Counted from the stretch's first letter, positions 44,585 to 55,787 are shown. The stretch is 64,000 bases of DNA from Cladosporium sp. IMV 00045 (GCA_001931905.2 MSJI02000519.1:1-64000); one strand, 5' to 3'. Program-made: numbers and translations. The notes: generated by a model not told the origin, from the sequence alone.

Positions 44585-45697
44585 TCAGCTTGTAAAAGCA
44601 AAAGTTGATTTGGGCGCTGCGAGAACGCGCTGAATGTTCCCGGGAAACGGGACTTGAGCCCAGTCTTCGGCGAAAGACTGCTCTTTTCCTAGCCCGAGCT
44701 GGCCATTGCTATTGTCACCAACGACGAAAAGCCGACCAGTGTCTGTGACGACAGCAACATGATTCCTCCCGATGCCTACGCTGACGATGTCTGCTGGCTC
44801 CGAATCGGGTGCCGTCACAACGTCCACCAGGGCAACTTCCCCAGCGCCCACATCTTGCAGACATCTGATCCGCCCTTCATCACCAGGCATCGTTGCTCCC
44901 CAGAGATACAAGGCGCCATCTTCGCTCAGCGCGGACGCCATCCACCCGACGCCTGATCCACAGTTCACACTCGCGATCTTAAGACCTCCCAGCGCATCCA
45001 CCAATCCTGGCTTATCCGCCGGGTCAGCGTCTGCACCCACAGTTGGTCTAGCGAGTGTGCGGAATCTGGGATCTCCCCAGGTATAGACTTCCCCGTCTTC
45101 GGTCAGAAAGATGAAATTGGCCGCGTTCGCCAGCAGTTGCTTCGGTCTTCCAGGCAGCATGTGATGCGCGGCCGGATAATGCGCCTCGTTACTCGGATCA
45201 GCGTGCCATTTGACGAAACTCTGAAGGCTGTCGAACTCCGCTATGTGCGTGAGTCGCGCGTTCGGGGCCTGTTTGAAGGTTACCGCGACTCGCTCATTGC
45301 CTGCGATAGCCACGTGGCTCAGAGGCGGCGCTTCTTCCCCGGTCTGACAGGTCAAGTCTCTTTGTCCTCCAGATGCTGTCGCGTCTGTAACGTAGAACAC
45401 TCGCCCCTCGGAATCTAGACAGCCAATCAATTCGTTGTGATCGCCAAATGGACTTTGCAGTGAGAATCCTTCCACCAGAGCCGAACTTTCCATGTCGAAC
45501 TTTTGGAAGCCTCTGCTGCGTAGTCGTGTTCCTTCCTGTATCACCAAGCCGCTCCAGCTTGCGTACAGAATTACTGCCTTTTCGTGGGTGTCCGTAGGCT
45601 CGAGAGCGAGAGGCTCAAAAGTGAAGCTGTCGCCTTCGCGATCGCAGAGTTGGTGGAAAGCGTTGAAACCTGCGGCCCAGATTTTTGAGTGTGACAT
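44585..45697 (-). CDS. RCC1-repeat (Ats1-like) protein
   Basis: Single exon, 370 residues, ATG at 45697. It begins KIWAAGFNAFHQL, the usual first RCC1 blade (x-x-W-G-x-N-x-x-x-Q-L). Further blades include FIFLTEDGEVYTWGDPRF, WMASALSEDGALYLWGATMP and HVAVVTDTGRLFVVGDNSNG followed by QLGLG. About five to six blades are visible, fewer than the seven of RCC1 itself, so this is probably the smaller Ats1/SERGEF-type protein rather than the Ran exchange factor. The function is uncertain; yeast Ats1 is linked to Kti11/diphthamide and tRNA wobble modification. No signal peptide. Confidence 0.78.
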   Translation of the reverse strand: MSHSKIWAAGFNAFHQLCDREGDSFTFEPLALEPTDTHEKAVILYASWSGLVIQEGTRLRSRGFQKFDMESSALVEGFSLQSPFGDHNELIGCLDSEGRVFYVTDATASGGQRDLTCQTGEEAPPLSHVAIAGNERVAVTFKQAPNARLTHIAEFDSLQSFVKWHADPSNEAHYPAAHHMLPGRPKQLLANAANFIFLTEDGEVYTWGDPRFRTLARPTVGADADPADKPGLVDALGGLKIASVNCGSGVGWMASALSEDGALYLWGATMPGDEGRIRCLQDVGAGEVALVDVVTAPDSEPADIVSVGIGRNHVAVVTDTGRLFVVGDNSNGQLGLGKEQSFAEDWAQVPFPGNIQRVLAAPKSTFAFTS

Positions 45698-46384
45698 GTT
45701 TGGTTTCTTGAATAATGCCAGAGCACCGCGTTGATGTTAATGGGTGTCGTTAGGTATTTTATTGATCTTCAAGCATCGATGCATCCATGCTCGGCTAGCG
45801 AGCTTGGTCCGAACAACCCCGCGTCTTCAAGTCTTTACGAGGCGGGACCTCTCTTCTACATGTATCAAACATTCTTAAGACACTCGACAGAGCTACAGAG
45901 ACTCGATGCGGTTTCTCAATCAGGTCTTAACAACGAGTCGAAATCATTGCTCTGATAGTAAGATACGGTCGAAGTAATCCAGAGGCAGACCCCATTCATT
46001 TTCCTCAGTCGTCTCACAAACCGCCTTTGTCACGGTTTGACGAAATGCATCATCACTCCAGCACGATCAATTCAATTGCAATGAGCAGTTGCATTGAATC
46101 AGCCAAAATGCTTAGAAAGCCTTTCCCTTGCGCGGGAACGCGGCATCAAAAATGATACCAGGTGATCTTTTCTACATGTAACATGATGATCTATGACATC
46201 GCCAGACCACCAGCTCCCGTCGTCCGGCTATAAGGCTCACGGGTCCTCCGCAGACCACCCGTCACAAGCCTTCGTCGATACAACCTATCGAAAATCCATA
46301 CATACCATTGAGCAACGACGCTTTCAAGATTGCAGCTTCTCTTTCCAATCAAGAAGAAAAGAACCTCACAAATAGGATTTAATC
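45698..46384. promoter_or_regulatory. Divergent promoter region with two TACATGTA sites
   Basis: This 687-bp region lies between the starts of the RCC1-like gene (-) and the alpha/beta hydrolase (+). TACATGTA occurs at 45857-45864 and again at 46173-46180. No coding unit is supported. Confidence 0.45.
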
Positions 46385-47426
46385 ATGCCAGGCCGCAGCC
46401 ACGTCACCGTGCCACACCTCAACGGCACCATCGCCGCCTACCAAACCTCGGGCGACCTGGACGCCACCAAACCGACTCTCGTCATGGTCAACTCTTTCCT
46501 CACGAACTCGAACCTCTACGGCTCGCAGTACGCCAACAAGAACCTGACCGACCGCATGAACCTCATCGCCATCGAGCTGCTGGGCCACGGCGAGACGCGC
46601 ACCAAGTCCGAGCACTGGACTTATTGGGATACGGCCATCATGAACCTCCAGGTGCTCGAGGCGTTGCGCAAGAGGGGCGAGATTGCGGGTAAAGTATTTG
46701 TGCTGGGGACGAGTCAGGGCGGGTGGATCACGGCGAGGATGGCGCTGCTGGCGCCTGAGATGGTATGTTTCTCTGAGCTGTTTATCGATCGCCTGTTCGA
46801 TACGAACGAAACAAACGAACAAATCAAGACGAAATCCCACACCCTCGATCTGAAGATGTTCACTTTGCTCACCCTCATCCCCCATTCGACAGATCTCCGG
46901 CATCATCCCCCTCGGCACGTCGATGGACTACGAAAGCGCCACGACCCGCTCGCTCGGCTGCTGGGACGCCCCCTCCGACCTAACCAGCATGATCGACTCC
47001 CTGACCACCAACGACCCGGTCCCCGACTCTTTCACCCTGCCTCTCGAAAACGCCGACTTTCTAATCGACATCGGCTTCGGGAAAGACAGCATCTCCCCCT
47101 CCGACCGCGCCTACTGGCGCGAGCAAATCCAATCCTCCTACGCGGGCGACGAGGGCCGAAGGCGCGCGCGCATGGCGGCCATAAACCTGCGCGATAGAGA
47201 CGGTTTGCACGGCCGGCTGTGGGACGTGCGGTGTCCCGTCTTGTGGCTGCATGGGACGGCGGATGCGGTGTATTCGGTGAAGAACGCGGAGAGGGAGATT
47301 GAGAAGCTTGCGAATGCGCCGTGGAAGGAGTTGAGGGTCGTGCAGGGCGGGGAGCATTTTTTGAGTTTCAGTCATCCCAAGGAGGTGGATGGGGCGTTGG
47401 TGGAGTTTGTCGAGAGGTGGGCGTGA
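46385..47426 (+). CDS. Alpha/beta hydrolase
   Basis: Predicted 303-residue soluble serine hydrolase. Exons 46385-46762 and 46893-47426, with a 130-bp intron (GTATGT..CAG) after the nucleophile elbow. The fold is clear: TLVMVNSFLTNSNLY (oxyanion strand-loop), LIAIELLGHGET, the nucleophile GTSQGGW (Gly-x-Ser-x-Gly), WLHGTADAVYS with the acid Asp, and GGEHFLSFSHP with the catalytic His. A cap region lies between. It resembles AB-hydrolase_1 enzymes related to epoxide hydrolase or 3-oxoadipate enol-lactonase types; the substrate cannot be named. No signal peptide or organelle signal. Confidence 0.88.
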
Positions 47427-48383
47427 GGGAGGAGGTTTTGTTGTTGTCGTTGTTTTGTAAGGTTTGGGTTGGGTTTTTTGAGGGCTGATGTCTTTGTGTT
47501 CGTCGAGAGTTATATTGATGTCTTTTGTCGTAATCTCCCTCTTTTCGAATGCTACTCTGCTCGTCCGAACCTCTTATGAACAATCGATTGGTACATTGCC
47601 CCGAATGCTAGTCGAGGCGGATTCCCTTCTTCGGGTCTCGTGTATGCGCGGAAAGTGGACATTGACGGCGCGTGACCCAAGGCAGCGCGGTTCGCTGATT
47701 GAACGTGTTCGCCGAGGAGACCGTCGAGACAGCGAGCGCAGGTTCGCGACGAGCAGCAAGCACGCTTGTTTGATTGATTGATAGTCGCCCACAATGCTAC
47801 TGTCAGCACGATGCTTCGTCCCAAAGTCCATGCCATCCATTGAGAGGAACTCAATAGCAACGCACCCATGAAACTGTTCCCCGTGAGCATTGATGAGATG
47901 ATCTTCAACCCTGCAAGATGCGATGCGCTTTTCGATTCTTCATTGTCGAAGATGAATACCGTTGTGGAACTGCTCTTGGTGTAGACGGCGGGTTCTCATG
48001 CTTGTCGAGCCATTAGAGGCTCCTCCAAAGTCCTTTGTCCATCGGACTCGGATCTTGATGTGGTGCTATGTCTTGACAGTCAGTCTATCAATGGCGCATC
48101 TGGAGCTTCAGAAGACCTCTCGAGGAAAGCAGCAAGCAAATTGAACAGGAAGGGCAAAGAGGTCTTTTTGTTTGACCCGCCCAAGAAATTTCGTCAATGT
48201 TCCAAATGCTCGCTTTTTATAGCAGATTTCCCTTTCCCACCCCTGATGAATGCGCTTTCGAAGTCCCTGAACCTCTCCCCCGAATCTCAGGTCTGGCGCC
48301 CATTATGTCTCTATCAATCAAATCGATCAAATCGATCATCACTCCTCTCAACGCCTCAATACCCCCTCTCTCACAACCACCTT
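47427..48383. other. Intergenic between convergent genes, nothing seen
   Basis: This is 957 bp between the 3' ends of the hydrolase (+) and the Nudix gene (-). It holds several short open frames on both strands without protein character. Confidence 0.5.
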
Positions 48384-48950
48384 CTAATCGCGTCTCACAG
48401 CGCTCCTCTCCAACGCCTCCAACAACTCCGGCCGTCCCTGCAGACTCTCCTTAGCCTTGCCATAAGCCATCCAGCACCTCGTGCGCTTATGGCTCTCGGG
48501 CCAGACGTCCTCCTCCTTGTGCACGAGGCCGTCGAAGAAGCGGTACGCGGCGCGGGGCGCCGTCTCGCCGTACTTTTTGATCTGCGCCTCCGTGCGCTGC
48601 TCCTCGATCAAGCCCAGGTCCTTCTCGATCGTCACGTGGATGCCCGCCTCTTCCCACGCCTCGCGCGCGGCGGCCTCGGCTTCGCTCGCTTCGTCCGCTT
48701 CCCAGCCGCCTTTGGGCAGGACCCAGCCTTTGCGCGACGAGGATTGGATTAACAGGACTTTGGTGCGGTCGGCGGAGAGGGGGACGATGCCTGCCACGAG
48801 GCGTTCGCCATTGGGTCCGTATCTGTGGTGGGGAGGGTTAGCTGTGTTGATGTTGGTTGAGGATGAGGGTTGGATCGTGTACCTCTGGTTGTCTCTGCCG
48901 ACTCGGGCGTGCATGGAGCGCTCAGGCTGTGTTTGTTGCTCTTGCGCCAT
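48384..48950 (-). CDS. Nudix hydrolase, diphosphoinositol polyphosphate type
   Basis: Predicted enzyme of the Aps1/DIPP type, hydrolysing diphosphoinositol polyphosphates and diadenosine polyphosphates. I favour two exons, 48950-48883 and 48822-48384 (168 residues). The 60-nt segment 48823-48882 starts GTACAC, has CTAAC near its end and ends CACAG. Removing it joins RVGRDNQR to YGPNGERLVAG as in homologs. Because 60 is a multiple of three and the segment has no stop, retention would give a 188-residue protein. Nudix box: GGWEADEASEAEAAAREAWE followed by EAGI, fitting G-x5-E-x7-REUxEExGU. Before it stands LIQSSSRKGWVLPKGG, the DIPP signature. Confidence 0.88.
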   Translation of the reverse strand: MAQEQQTQPERSMHARVGRDNQRYTIQPSSSTNINTANPPHHRYGPNGERLVAGIVPLSADRTKVLLIQSSSRKGWVLPKGGWEADEASEAEAAAREAWEEAGIHVTIEKDLGLIEEQRTEAQIKKYGETAPRAAYRFFDGLVHKEEDVWPESHKRTRCWMAYGKAKESLQGRPELLEALERSAVRRD

Positions 48951-50340
48951 GGCGGGCTGGTGGGTGGATGTTGGAAGGAGAGTGAAGAAGTTGGATCGGG
49001 AGTTCTGGGATTATTCGTCTCGTCGTTACCTGCCGTGACTGAGGAATGCCACAGTCACCGGTGGTGCTTTGGTGGTGCCCGGCCTTCAAGGCAAGAGGGT
49101 GATGCAGTCGTAACAACGTGAGCACGTGGGCAGGTGAGCAGCAGGTGAATGCGGCGAGGCGATGGAGTGGGTGATTGCAGACCGTTCAGTCCCGCGCGAG
49201 ACGGGGCTGGAGGCGATCGCTGGATCGTGTGAGGCGAAGGAGGGCCCTGGTGGAGGGGTGCAGCATGGTGGGAAGAAGGAGAGCGAGATGGGTAGGCGGC
49301 GTGGTTGAGTGGGCGGTGGGTTGGTCAAATACTCTAACGCCCGTCCGGGTCTGGGGGTGGGAGCGCTGGTGGCTCGCTCGCCCATTCCCTCTCTCTCCGA
49401 CCCTTCCCTTCCCTTCCTCCCGCCCTGCCCTGCCCTGCTAGTTGGAGTGTTTAGTGTTGGGTTGGCCCTTGCCGTGTCATTATTCACTGCAGTACCTTCT
49501 ACTCTACTACCGATGACGCTAATTGACACAAGCCTGGCGGATGAGCAAGCCGCGGTATTTGACGGTACTAGAGCGGAGCTGCAAGCCAGAGAAATAAAAA
49601 TGCACAGGTGAATGGGGATATTGGCGCATCTCTCGCTCGCTCGCTTGTCCGGTCTGTGGCGCGGGGCCAGCCAGTGCCTGGAGAGGTCGGCGAGAGTGGG
49701 AGGGGCACACGAAAATGCCGGGCACGTGGTCAATTTAGAAGGGCGAAATAGGGAGATGTTGGTAGGTCGTGCTTGCAATTCTGCATTTCTTCAATCAACC
49801 AAATATTGACGTCGGCTGCATCGCCGATCTTCAATCAATATTTCAAGCATATTGATTGATTGGCCGCAAGTGGTGAAGTGCCAGTGATGGTTTCTTCACC
49901 CAAGCATGTTCCCTCTCGTCTTCCTGTGTGTCTCACGTTCTTCCGCCAACAACGTCATCTCCAACGTGGGATGAGAAAGGTGAAGACGAATGCTCAGGCG
50001 CTGCTCTGAAGGCACCCAGCGAGTCCACATACATGTACCTACCGCATCTCATACCTACTACCACTGCATGCCCGTACATGCACGGCTGCCGTACCACCCT
50101 GCATATAAAATAAACAGGGCATCCACCACTCAAATCCGCCTTTCCTGACACATCGCCCGTCTCTTCCCAAATCATCATTCTCTCCTCCACCCCACTAGCG
50201 ACAATAATCCACTCCACGCCGTCTCAAAAGCAGATCCCACCCTCACATCATCACACCTCCCGCCCAGCAACGCCCGCTTTTCTGGCACACGACAGCTCCC
50301 AAGAACAACCGCGCAAAAGACTCGCCGCTCATTCATCATC
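48951..50340. promoter_or_regulatory. Divergent promoter region, Nudix / ATE1
   Basis: This 1.39-kb region lies between divergent starts. It contains a small hairpin, CAATCAATA at 49832-49840 against TATTGATTG at 49850-49858, and TACATGTA at 50030-50037. Open frames are Arg/Ser/Pro-rich on both strands and look like chance. Confidence 0.45.
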
Positions 50341-52338
50341 ATGCAGGTCTCGAGCAACGCCAGCATGGGCCTCTCCCTAATCACGCCTATAGGTAAGCCC
50401 CGTCCGAGTCCAATCGCGCTTTCACTCCCGAGCACGTGCTCTCTTTCCTCCCACGCCCATTTCCCACCTCTTCCACACTTCACTTCTCTCGACTGCCTCT
50501 GCCGGGTTTGGAAAGAGTGGGCGTGCCTCTCACCGGCATATGCCAGCTCAGAAATGAAAATCGTGTCCTTGCTGACAGCTGTCTCTCTCAATCTTCCCAG
50601 GCTATCAAAGCGGCGACTGCGGTTACTGCAAAGCAGAAGAGTCAGGTCGGCGAACTCCCGATTCCCGTGCGTTGATCTCATGACGCTGTACCTTTTTTTT
50701 TTTTCCTTGATATCCCCTCGTCTTTTTGCCATTTCTGGAAGTCATCAAGCGTTTCATCGTGACTCTTTGATCATACATCACGTCGTTTTCATTCAAAATT
50801 CTGCACACGCTCGCGAGACAGACAGTCCATGTTCTAACACCAAAAAGGTGCTTCGTACTATGCATTGGCCAAGCTGCTCACGCCTGAGCATTATCAAATG
50901 CTCATGGATCGTGGCTGGAGGCGGTAAGTGCTGGACATCGACCTTGTTCAATCATATATCAATCCCGAACAGCCAAAATAACGTTATTGTCGCTGACGTA
51001 CCAAACAAGGTCTGGAACTCTCTGCTATCTCCCAGATGCCTCAAGATCATGCTGTCCCCATTACACGATAAGGTATGTTGCATTTGACTCACAGCCATTT
51101 TCGGTGTATTGACAGACCATCAGACTGCCCGCTTCCGAATTCCAAGCGAGCCGAGATCAAAGACAAGCAATCTATCGATGGAATCGATTTGTGCTGGGTG
51201 ACAAGTACATCAGGCAAGCAAGTCTGAAGAATCCCAAAGGCAAAGGGTAAGCTTCAAAAGTGATGTTGATCTACTTTTGAACATGGCTTACGGTCTCACC
51301 AGTGAAAAGAAACGCAACACCAACACATTCGATCTCGTCACAGCAGTGCACGAAAGCGAAGAATCAAACATCATACCAGACGTCGAACCAGCGCCCGACC
51401 ACCGTTTCACAACAACATTGGAACCCGACACTTTCGACGAAGAGAAATACGCCCTCTTCAAAGACTATCAAGAACACGTGCACCACGAAGGACCCTCAGA
51501 AATCACCCGTGCAGGCTTCAAGCGTTTTCTCTGCTCCTCCCCAGTCGACCGAAGGACCGAAGCATCAGGCAAGAAACTCGGAAGCTACCACCACTGCTAC
51601 CGGCTAGATGGTCGCCTCATCGCCATGGCCGTGCTCGACCTCCTTCCCCACGCCGTCAGCGGCGTCTACTTCATCTACCACCGCGACTTCGAGAAGTGGA
51701 GTCTGGGCAAGCTCAGCGCGCTGCGTGAGGCGGCCCTCGCGCTGGAAGGCGGCTATCAGTACTACTACATGGGCTACTATATCCACAGCTGTCTCAAGAT
51801 GCGGTACAAGGGCACCTACAAACCGCAGCACGTGCTTGATTTTGAGAGTTTCGAGTGGAGTCCTCTGGACGAGGAAATGAGCCGCTTGATGGACGAGAGG
51901 AAATGGGTCAGCATAAGCCGCGAGCGGAAGGCCAAACAAATCCCATCGACTCCTCCCAAGGAAAGCAACGCAAAAGACGAAGCAAGCAACGGCGCGGCAG
52001 AAGAACCGCGCAATCCATCCGCCAACGAACCCCCCTCCCCCTCCCCCTACCCAACACCCAACCACCCCGTCCCCCTCTCCGCCGCCAACTCGAACCTCTC
52101 GCTCCTCGAACTCGGCATGCCGGGCGTCCTCTCCCTCGCCGAAGTCAGAGAAACCGTCGACTTGGACGAGATCAAAATCTTCCTGGGCAAAGGCGGCGTG
52201 CACCGCACGCAAGACATTGTCAGCTGGGGGGAGGGGGAGGAGACGGATCCGACGAGCATCAAAGGTGTTATTGCGGAGTTTGCGGCTTGTTTGGGTCCGG
52301 AGTTGAGTAGGGGGGTGGTGGTGAATTTTGGGAGGTGA
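50341..52338 (+). CDS. ATE1: Arginyl-tRNA-protein transferase (ATE1)
   Basis: This enzyme adds Arg to N-terminal Asp/Glu (and oxidised Cys) of proteins, feeding the Arg/N-degron pathway. Six exons: 50341-50392, 50601-50666, 50848-50923, 51010-51072, 51124-51246 and 51303-52338, giving 471 residues. N-domain: GYQSGDCGYC (metal or Fe-S ligand pair), LLTPEHYQMLMDRGWRRSG and SCCPHYTIRL. C-domain: AGFKRFLCSS, GSYHHCYRLDGRLIAMAVLD, GVYFIYHRDFEKWSLGKLSA, YYYMGYYIHSCLKMRYKG and YKPQHVLDFESFEW. A second in-phase donor at 50646 (GTCGGC) would remove seven residues after KAEESG; I chose GTGCGT at 50667. A Pro/Ser/Asn-rich insertion (about residues 330-370 of this model) is not conserved. Introns 1 and 2 are long for this window (208 and 181 bp). 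Confidence 0.93.
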
Positions 52339-52848
52339 TGGGGGCTACGTGAGTTTGGGTGGGATGGGGTTGAGTTTGTGGTGTGGTGGTTGTGGTGGAT
52401 GTATGAAGACTGGTAGTGGTGGTTGCGGTCGATGGTAGTCTTCTAGTCCTTATATTTCTGACTATTTGTACGGATTGAAAAATGGTATATTGTGCTTTGC
52501 GAGTCTTCTGTTCCGTACTGTCACGCCCTTGTCCCACGTTCTGTAATCCGTGTTTCTCCCAGTGCACTAGTTGCACCGTTCAATGTCTCACTCCGCGTGT
52601 TGTACGCGTGAGCGCAATATTTGCCACTGCTCATTGCTGCCGCCTTGAGGAACGCAATGCCCAACGGTATTTTTTTTTTTTTTTTTTTTTTTTTTGTTGG
52701 AGCTGTAGTCTCCCCGGCTCGCTTGCCAGGCTGAACGAGTCGCTGGAGAATTGCTCTTTTCCAACCACCCATCAGCCTTCCTCGAATCAATCTCGCCAAA
52801 GGGTCAGAAGAAGTCCACGAACTTCCCCTCCTCCACCTCAGCAGTCGC
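52339..52848. other. Intergenic with a 26-base poly-T tract
   Basis: This is 510 bp between the 3' ends of ATE1 (+) and the GT31-like gene (-). It contains 26 T in a row at 52670-52695 (a poly-A tract in the sense of the GT31-like gene, about 155 bp past its stop). Nothing else was recognised. Confidence 0.55.
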
Positions 52849-54348
52849 TCAAGTCACGGTCCAACTCATCACCTCCCTCTCACAAACCCCATGCGCATCC
52901 GCCCACTGCACGACCCTCTCCGGAATCCACCCGGCCCTCACCCCCTCCGCCTTCTGCCCCAACCTCCCCTCCGTCGAGAACGAACACCCCATGTCCGAAA
53001 GCGCATACTGCACGCAGCCCCGCGCCCCTTCGCACATTTCGCGACACTCGCCCAGCGTGCTGTTGAGCGTGCCCGCGCGCAAGTCGGGCGACAGATTCGA
53101 CCAGTCCGCGCGCTCAGCACCACCACCTTCAACCCCGGCTTCACCGCCCGCCGCGATGTGCGGCAGCACGTACTGCCGGAAAACGTCCTGGTGGTGCAAG
53201 CGCATGCGCTCCGCGTGGCGCCAGGAAACGCTGCCGCCTTTGCGTGCCCGACGGGCCTGCGCGTCGCGCAACCAGTCCTGCTCGAACGTGAAGAGGCTCT
53301 CGATCTCCGCGGGGGCGAGGTGGTGGTAGGAAAGCGCCGGGGCGCACCATAGACTGCGGCCGTCGGATTTGTCCTCTGCGAAGTCCATGGTGTGCGGGTT
53401 GCCGCCTTGGAACATGGGCCAGGCCCAGGTGAGGGGCGTGCCGGAGGCCTGCAGGGCTTTGCCCAGAATGCAGTCGCCGGCCCAGTGCGCGGAGGTCAGG
53501 GCGTGCCATTCGGCGGCGTTTGAAGTGTAGAGTTGCGCGGCGCGCTCGAGGGCGGGGCGGGAGATGAGGAAGCTCGACCCCCCGTGGGCGAAGACGTCTT
53601 GGTCGATTTGCACCTCGCTGCCGTAGTAGAGGGGCTCGCTGGGGTCGAGGTGTTGCAGCCAGTCGAGCAGGTTGGACCAGATGAGGTAGGTGTCTGGTTC
53701 GACGAAGACGTACCATTTCTTCTCCGGGTGGAGCTCGAGGGTGCGGACGGCCATGGGGAGGAATTTCCACTTGTCGAGGCGCCAGCCTTCGTTGTCTGTC
53801 TTGCCTAGCGTGCCGGTTTCGAGGCTCACGGCGCCGCTGAGCTCCGAGTCGTCTAGAGATTCGCGTCCGTGGTCGCGGAGTCTTCGCCAGAGTTCGAAGT
53901 CGGGGTGGAGGTTTTTGACGTCTTCTTCGACGTCCGAGAGCAGATCGTGGACTTGGTGGCCCTCGAATTCTTCCTCGTAGTCGGATAGGACGATGTAGTC
54001 GTTGTAGCATTGAAAGGTGGTGTTGAGATGCGCGGGGAGTTTGTCCTTGATCTCGGTCGCGCCGGTTCGCATGACTACGAGGACGTCCTCGCCGCCTTTC
54101 AGCTTCTTGCAAGGCAGGTCTTCTTGTACGTGATATGTAGGGGTGGTGGTGGTAGTCGTTGTCGTCGAAGTATTTTGCGTGGCTTCCTCTTGGTTTCCTT
54201 TAGAGGACATGACCGGAAGTTTCCACTTCGGTAGCGTTGGGTAGTTGTAACAAAGATGCATGGCCAGGAGCAGAGTCATTCCGATTGCCATCAGGGCCAC
54301 GGCTTTTGACGCCGCCCGCGGTGTCGTGCCAGTGTTGAGGCCCTGCAT
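52849..54348 (-). CDS. GT31-like glycosyltransferase (DUF604 type), type II membrane
   Basis: Single exon, 499 residues from ATG 54348. The frame is open 21 codons further but starts there without ATG. A signal anchor lies near the N-terminus (AVALMAIGMTLLLAMHLCY), then a Thr-rich stem, placing it in the Golgi lumen. Catalytic domain: CKKLKGGEDVLVVMRTGATE, YIVLSDYEEEF, LDKWKFLPMAVRTLELHPEK, KWYVFVEPDTYLIWSNLLDW (the DxD-like EPDTY), PLYYGSEVQIDQDVFAHGGS and DCILGKALQASG. This is the fungal family related to GT31 beta-1,3-transferases. A C-terminal Cys-rich segment (GECREMCEGARGCVQYALSD, MGCSFS) resembles a PAN/Apple module. Donor and acceptor sugars are unknown; cell-wall or glycoprotein glycan synthesis is likely. 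Confidence 0.87.
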   Translation of the reverse strand: MQGLNTGTTPRAASKAVALMAIGMTLLLAMHLCYNYPTLPKWKLPVMSSKGNQEEATQNTSTTTTTTTTPTYHVQEDLPCKKLKGGEDVLVVMRTGATEIKDKLPAHLNTTFQCYNDYIVLSDYEEEFEGHQVHDLLSDVEEDVKNLHPDFELWRRLRDHGRESLDDSELSGAVSLETGTLGKTDNEGWRLDKWKFLPMAVRTLELHPEKKWYVFVEPDTYLIWSNLLDWLQHLDPSEPLYYGSEVQIDQDVFAHGGSSFLISRPALERAAQLYTSNAAEWHALTSAHWAGDCILGKALQASGTPLTWAWPMFQGGNPHTMDFAEDKSDGRSLWCAPALSYHHLAPAEIESLFTFEQDWLRDAQARRARKGGSVSWRHAERMRLHHQDVFRQYVLPHIAAGGEAGVEGGGAERADWSNLSPDLRAGTLNSTLGECREMCEGARGCVQYALSDMGCSFSTEGRLGQKAEGVRAGWIPERVVQWADAHGVCEREVMSWTVT

Positions 54349-55787
54349 GTTGTGTTGAAAGAAAAAGGGAATCGAAAGGTTGATTGGCAGGAGGTATTTG
54401 CGAGGGATCAATCACCCATGTGAATGGGAATGCCTTGAGAGGCCGTAAGAACAACAAAATGAGAGTGACTGTATTTTAGAAGATTCAAACAAAGACAAGA
54501 GAAAGTGTGAATGGCATGTAAGGTATGGGAATGACAGGACGGTATAGAGCGACGAGCGAAGGAAGGAAAGGAAGGCAAGAACGAAACATGATACCCCCAC
54601 CGTTGTATACATTGCAATTGTTAGCAGGCACACGCGTGGCCTGATCATCCATCACCGGACAGGGAAGTCTGGCACAAGAGGGGCGGATGCTGGGTTTGTG
54701 ATTGCTGAGTGGGCGCTGCTGTTTCGCCGTTGATTGCCAGTTGCGATCTGCGTTGGACCTTGCGGGCTGATTACGACGACTAAAAAAATCCATCGAGCTC
54801 ATCCCCAGCAAGAGGAAGCCAGTCAGCCCTACGGAGACAAGCTCCGTCAACCGAATGCTTTGCCTCGCTGCAAGCAATTCCAAGTGATGCATTTCGGTTA
54901 TCTTGGCCTCTTGATATCTTTGCAATGATATATGCTGAAACCGATAGTCTCTGCATTCTCGGTGAGTGCAGTCGGTCATCTGTACGAATGCTGTGTCACC
55001 ACATCCCCGGTAGTGTTCCTTGCTGCAGATAGCCATGTCTCACCTTGCAAGGCTTAATTGACGTCTCGCAAAGTCACCATGTACAGACATGTATCACTTA
55101 TGAGACGTCGCGGTGCATCCAATCGTTGTGTGAGGTGAACAATACCATTGCTGAGGTTTATCGCTGCAAGCAGCCGCTGCCGGTATATGATAATTGCAGC
55201 TCAGAGAGCTAAAACGATCTGCAATAACAAGGTATTTTGCTTCTTAGATCACTTGCTTGTGCCGGACGAATTCTCTAGCCAGAGGACAGGAGCCAGACCT
55301 CTGACAACAGCTTTTCTGCAGTGATACATATCTTGTCCTTCATATTTCCTTGGCGGGCGCATTCTCTCCATTTGCCCACCTTTGTCGGCGTTATTGCTGC
55401 GCGTACGTTCGTGTTCCCAGTCTCCGTCTAGATGACGGCTTTGCCCACAAGGGCGATTTTCTCGCCGTGTCGGGCATGAGCGACGAGACAAGCAGTAGAG
55501 GCGGCCTCGCGCTCGTTGTCTTAACAAGGCATGTTGTATCGATGTCGGTGTAGCAAACATGTAACCTGGCCCCTCGTCCTGGCCGCGACGTACTCTGTTG
55601 TATCGTGTCGCGTCGCGCGCAGTTTTATTTTGACAGCGACCAGCTCTGCCTGAGAACAGCACGCATCATCTGTAAAGATGGACGCGCAAATTTCACTTCC
55701 TTGAATTCTCAGCCGGTGATGTCCATAAACCCAGCCTCACCCACCTCCAAGGCCGCGCATAAAACCGTCACCCACTCCCCCATCTCT
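54349..55787. other. Intergenic, 1.4 kb, nothing supported
   Basis: This lies between the start of the GT31-like gene and the stop of the Sus1-like gene, both minus. A minus frame at 54485-55036 (183 codons) has no family look. No repeat or RNA gene was recognised. Confidence 0.45.

Noticed and set aside
53141..54112. 323-codon Arg-rich minus-strand frame within the GT31-like gene
   Set aside because: A shifted frame of the GC-rich transferase gene; composition is almost all Arg, Pro, His; no family.
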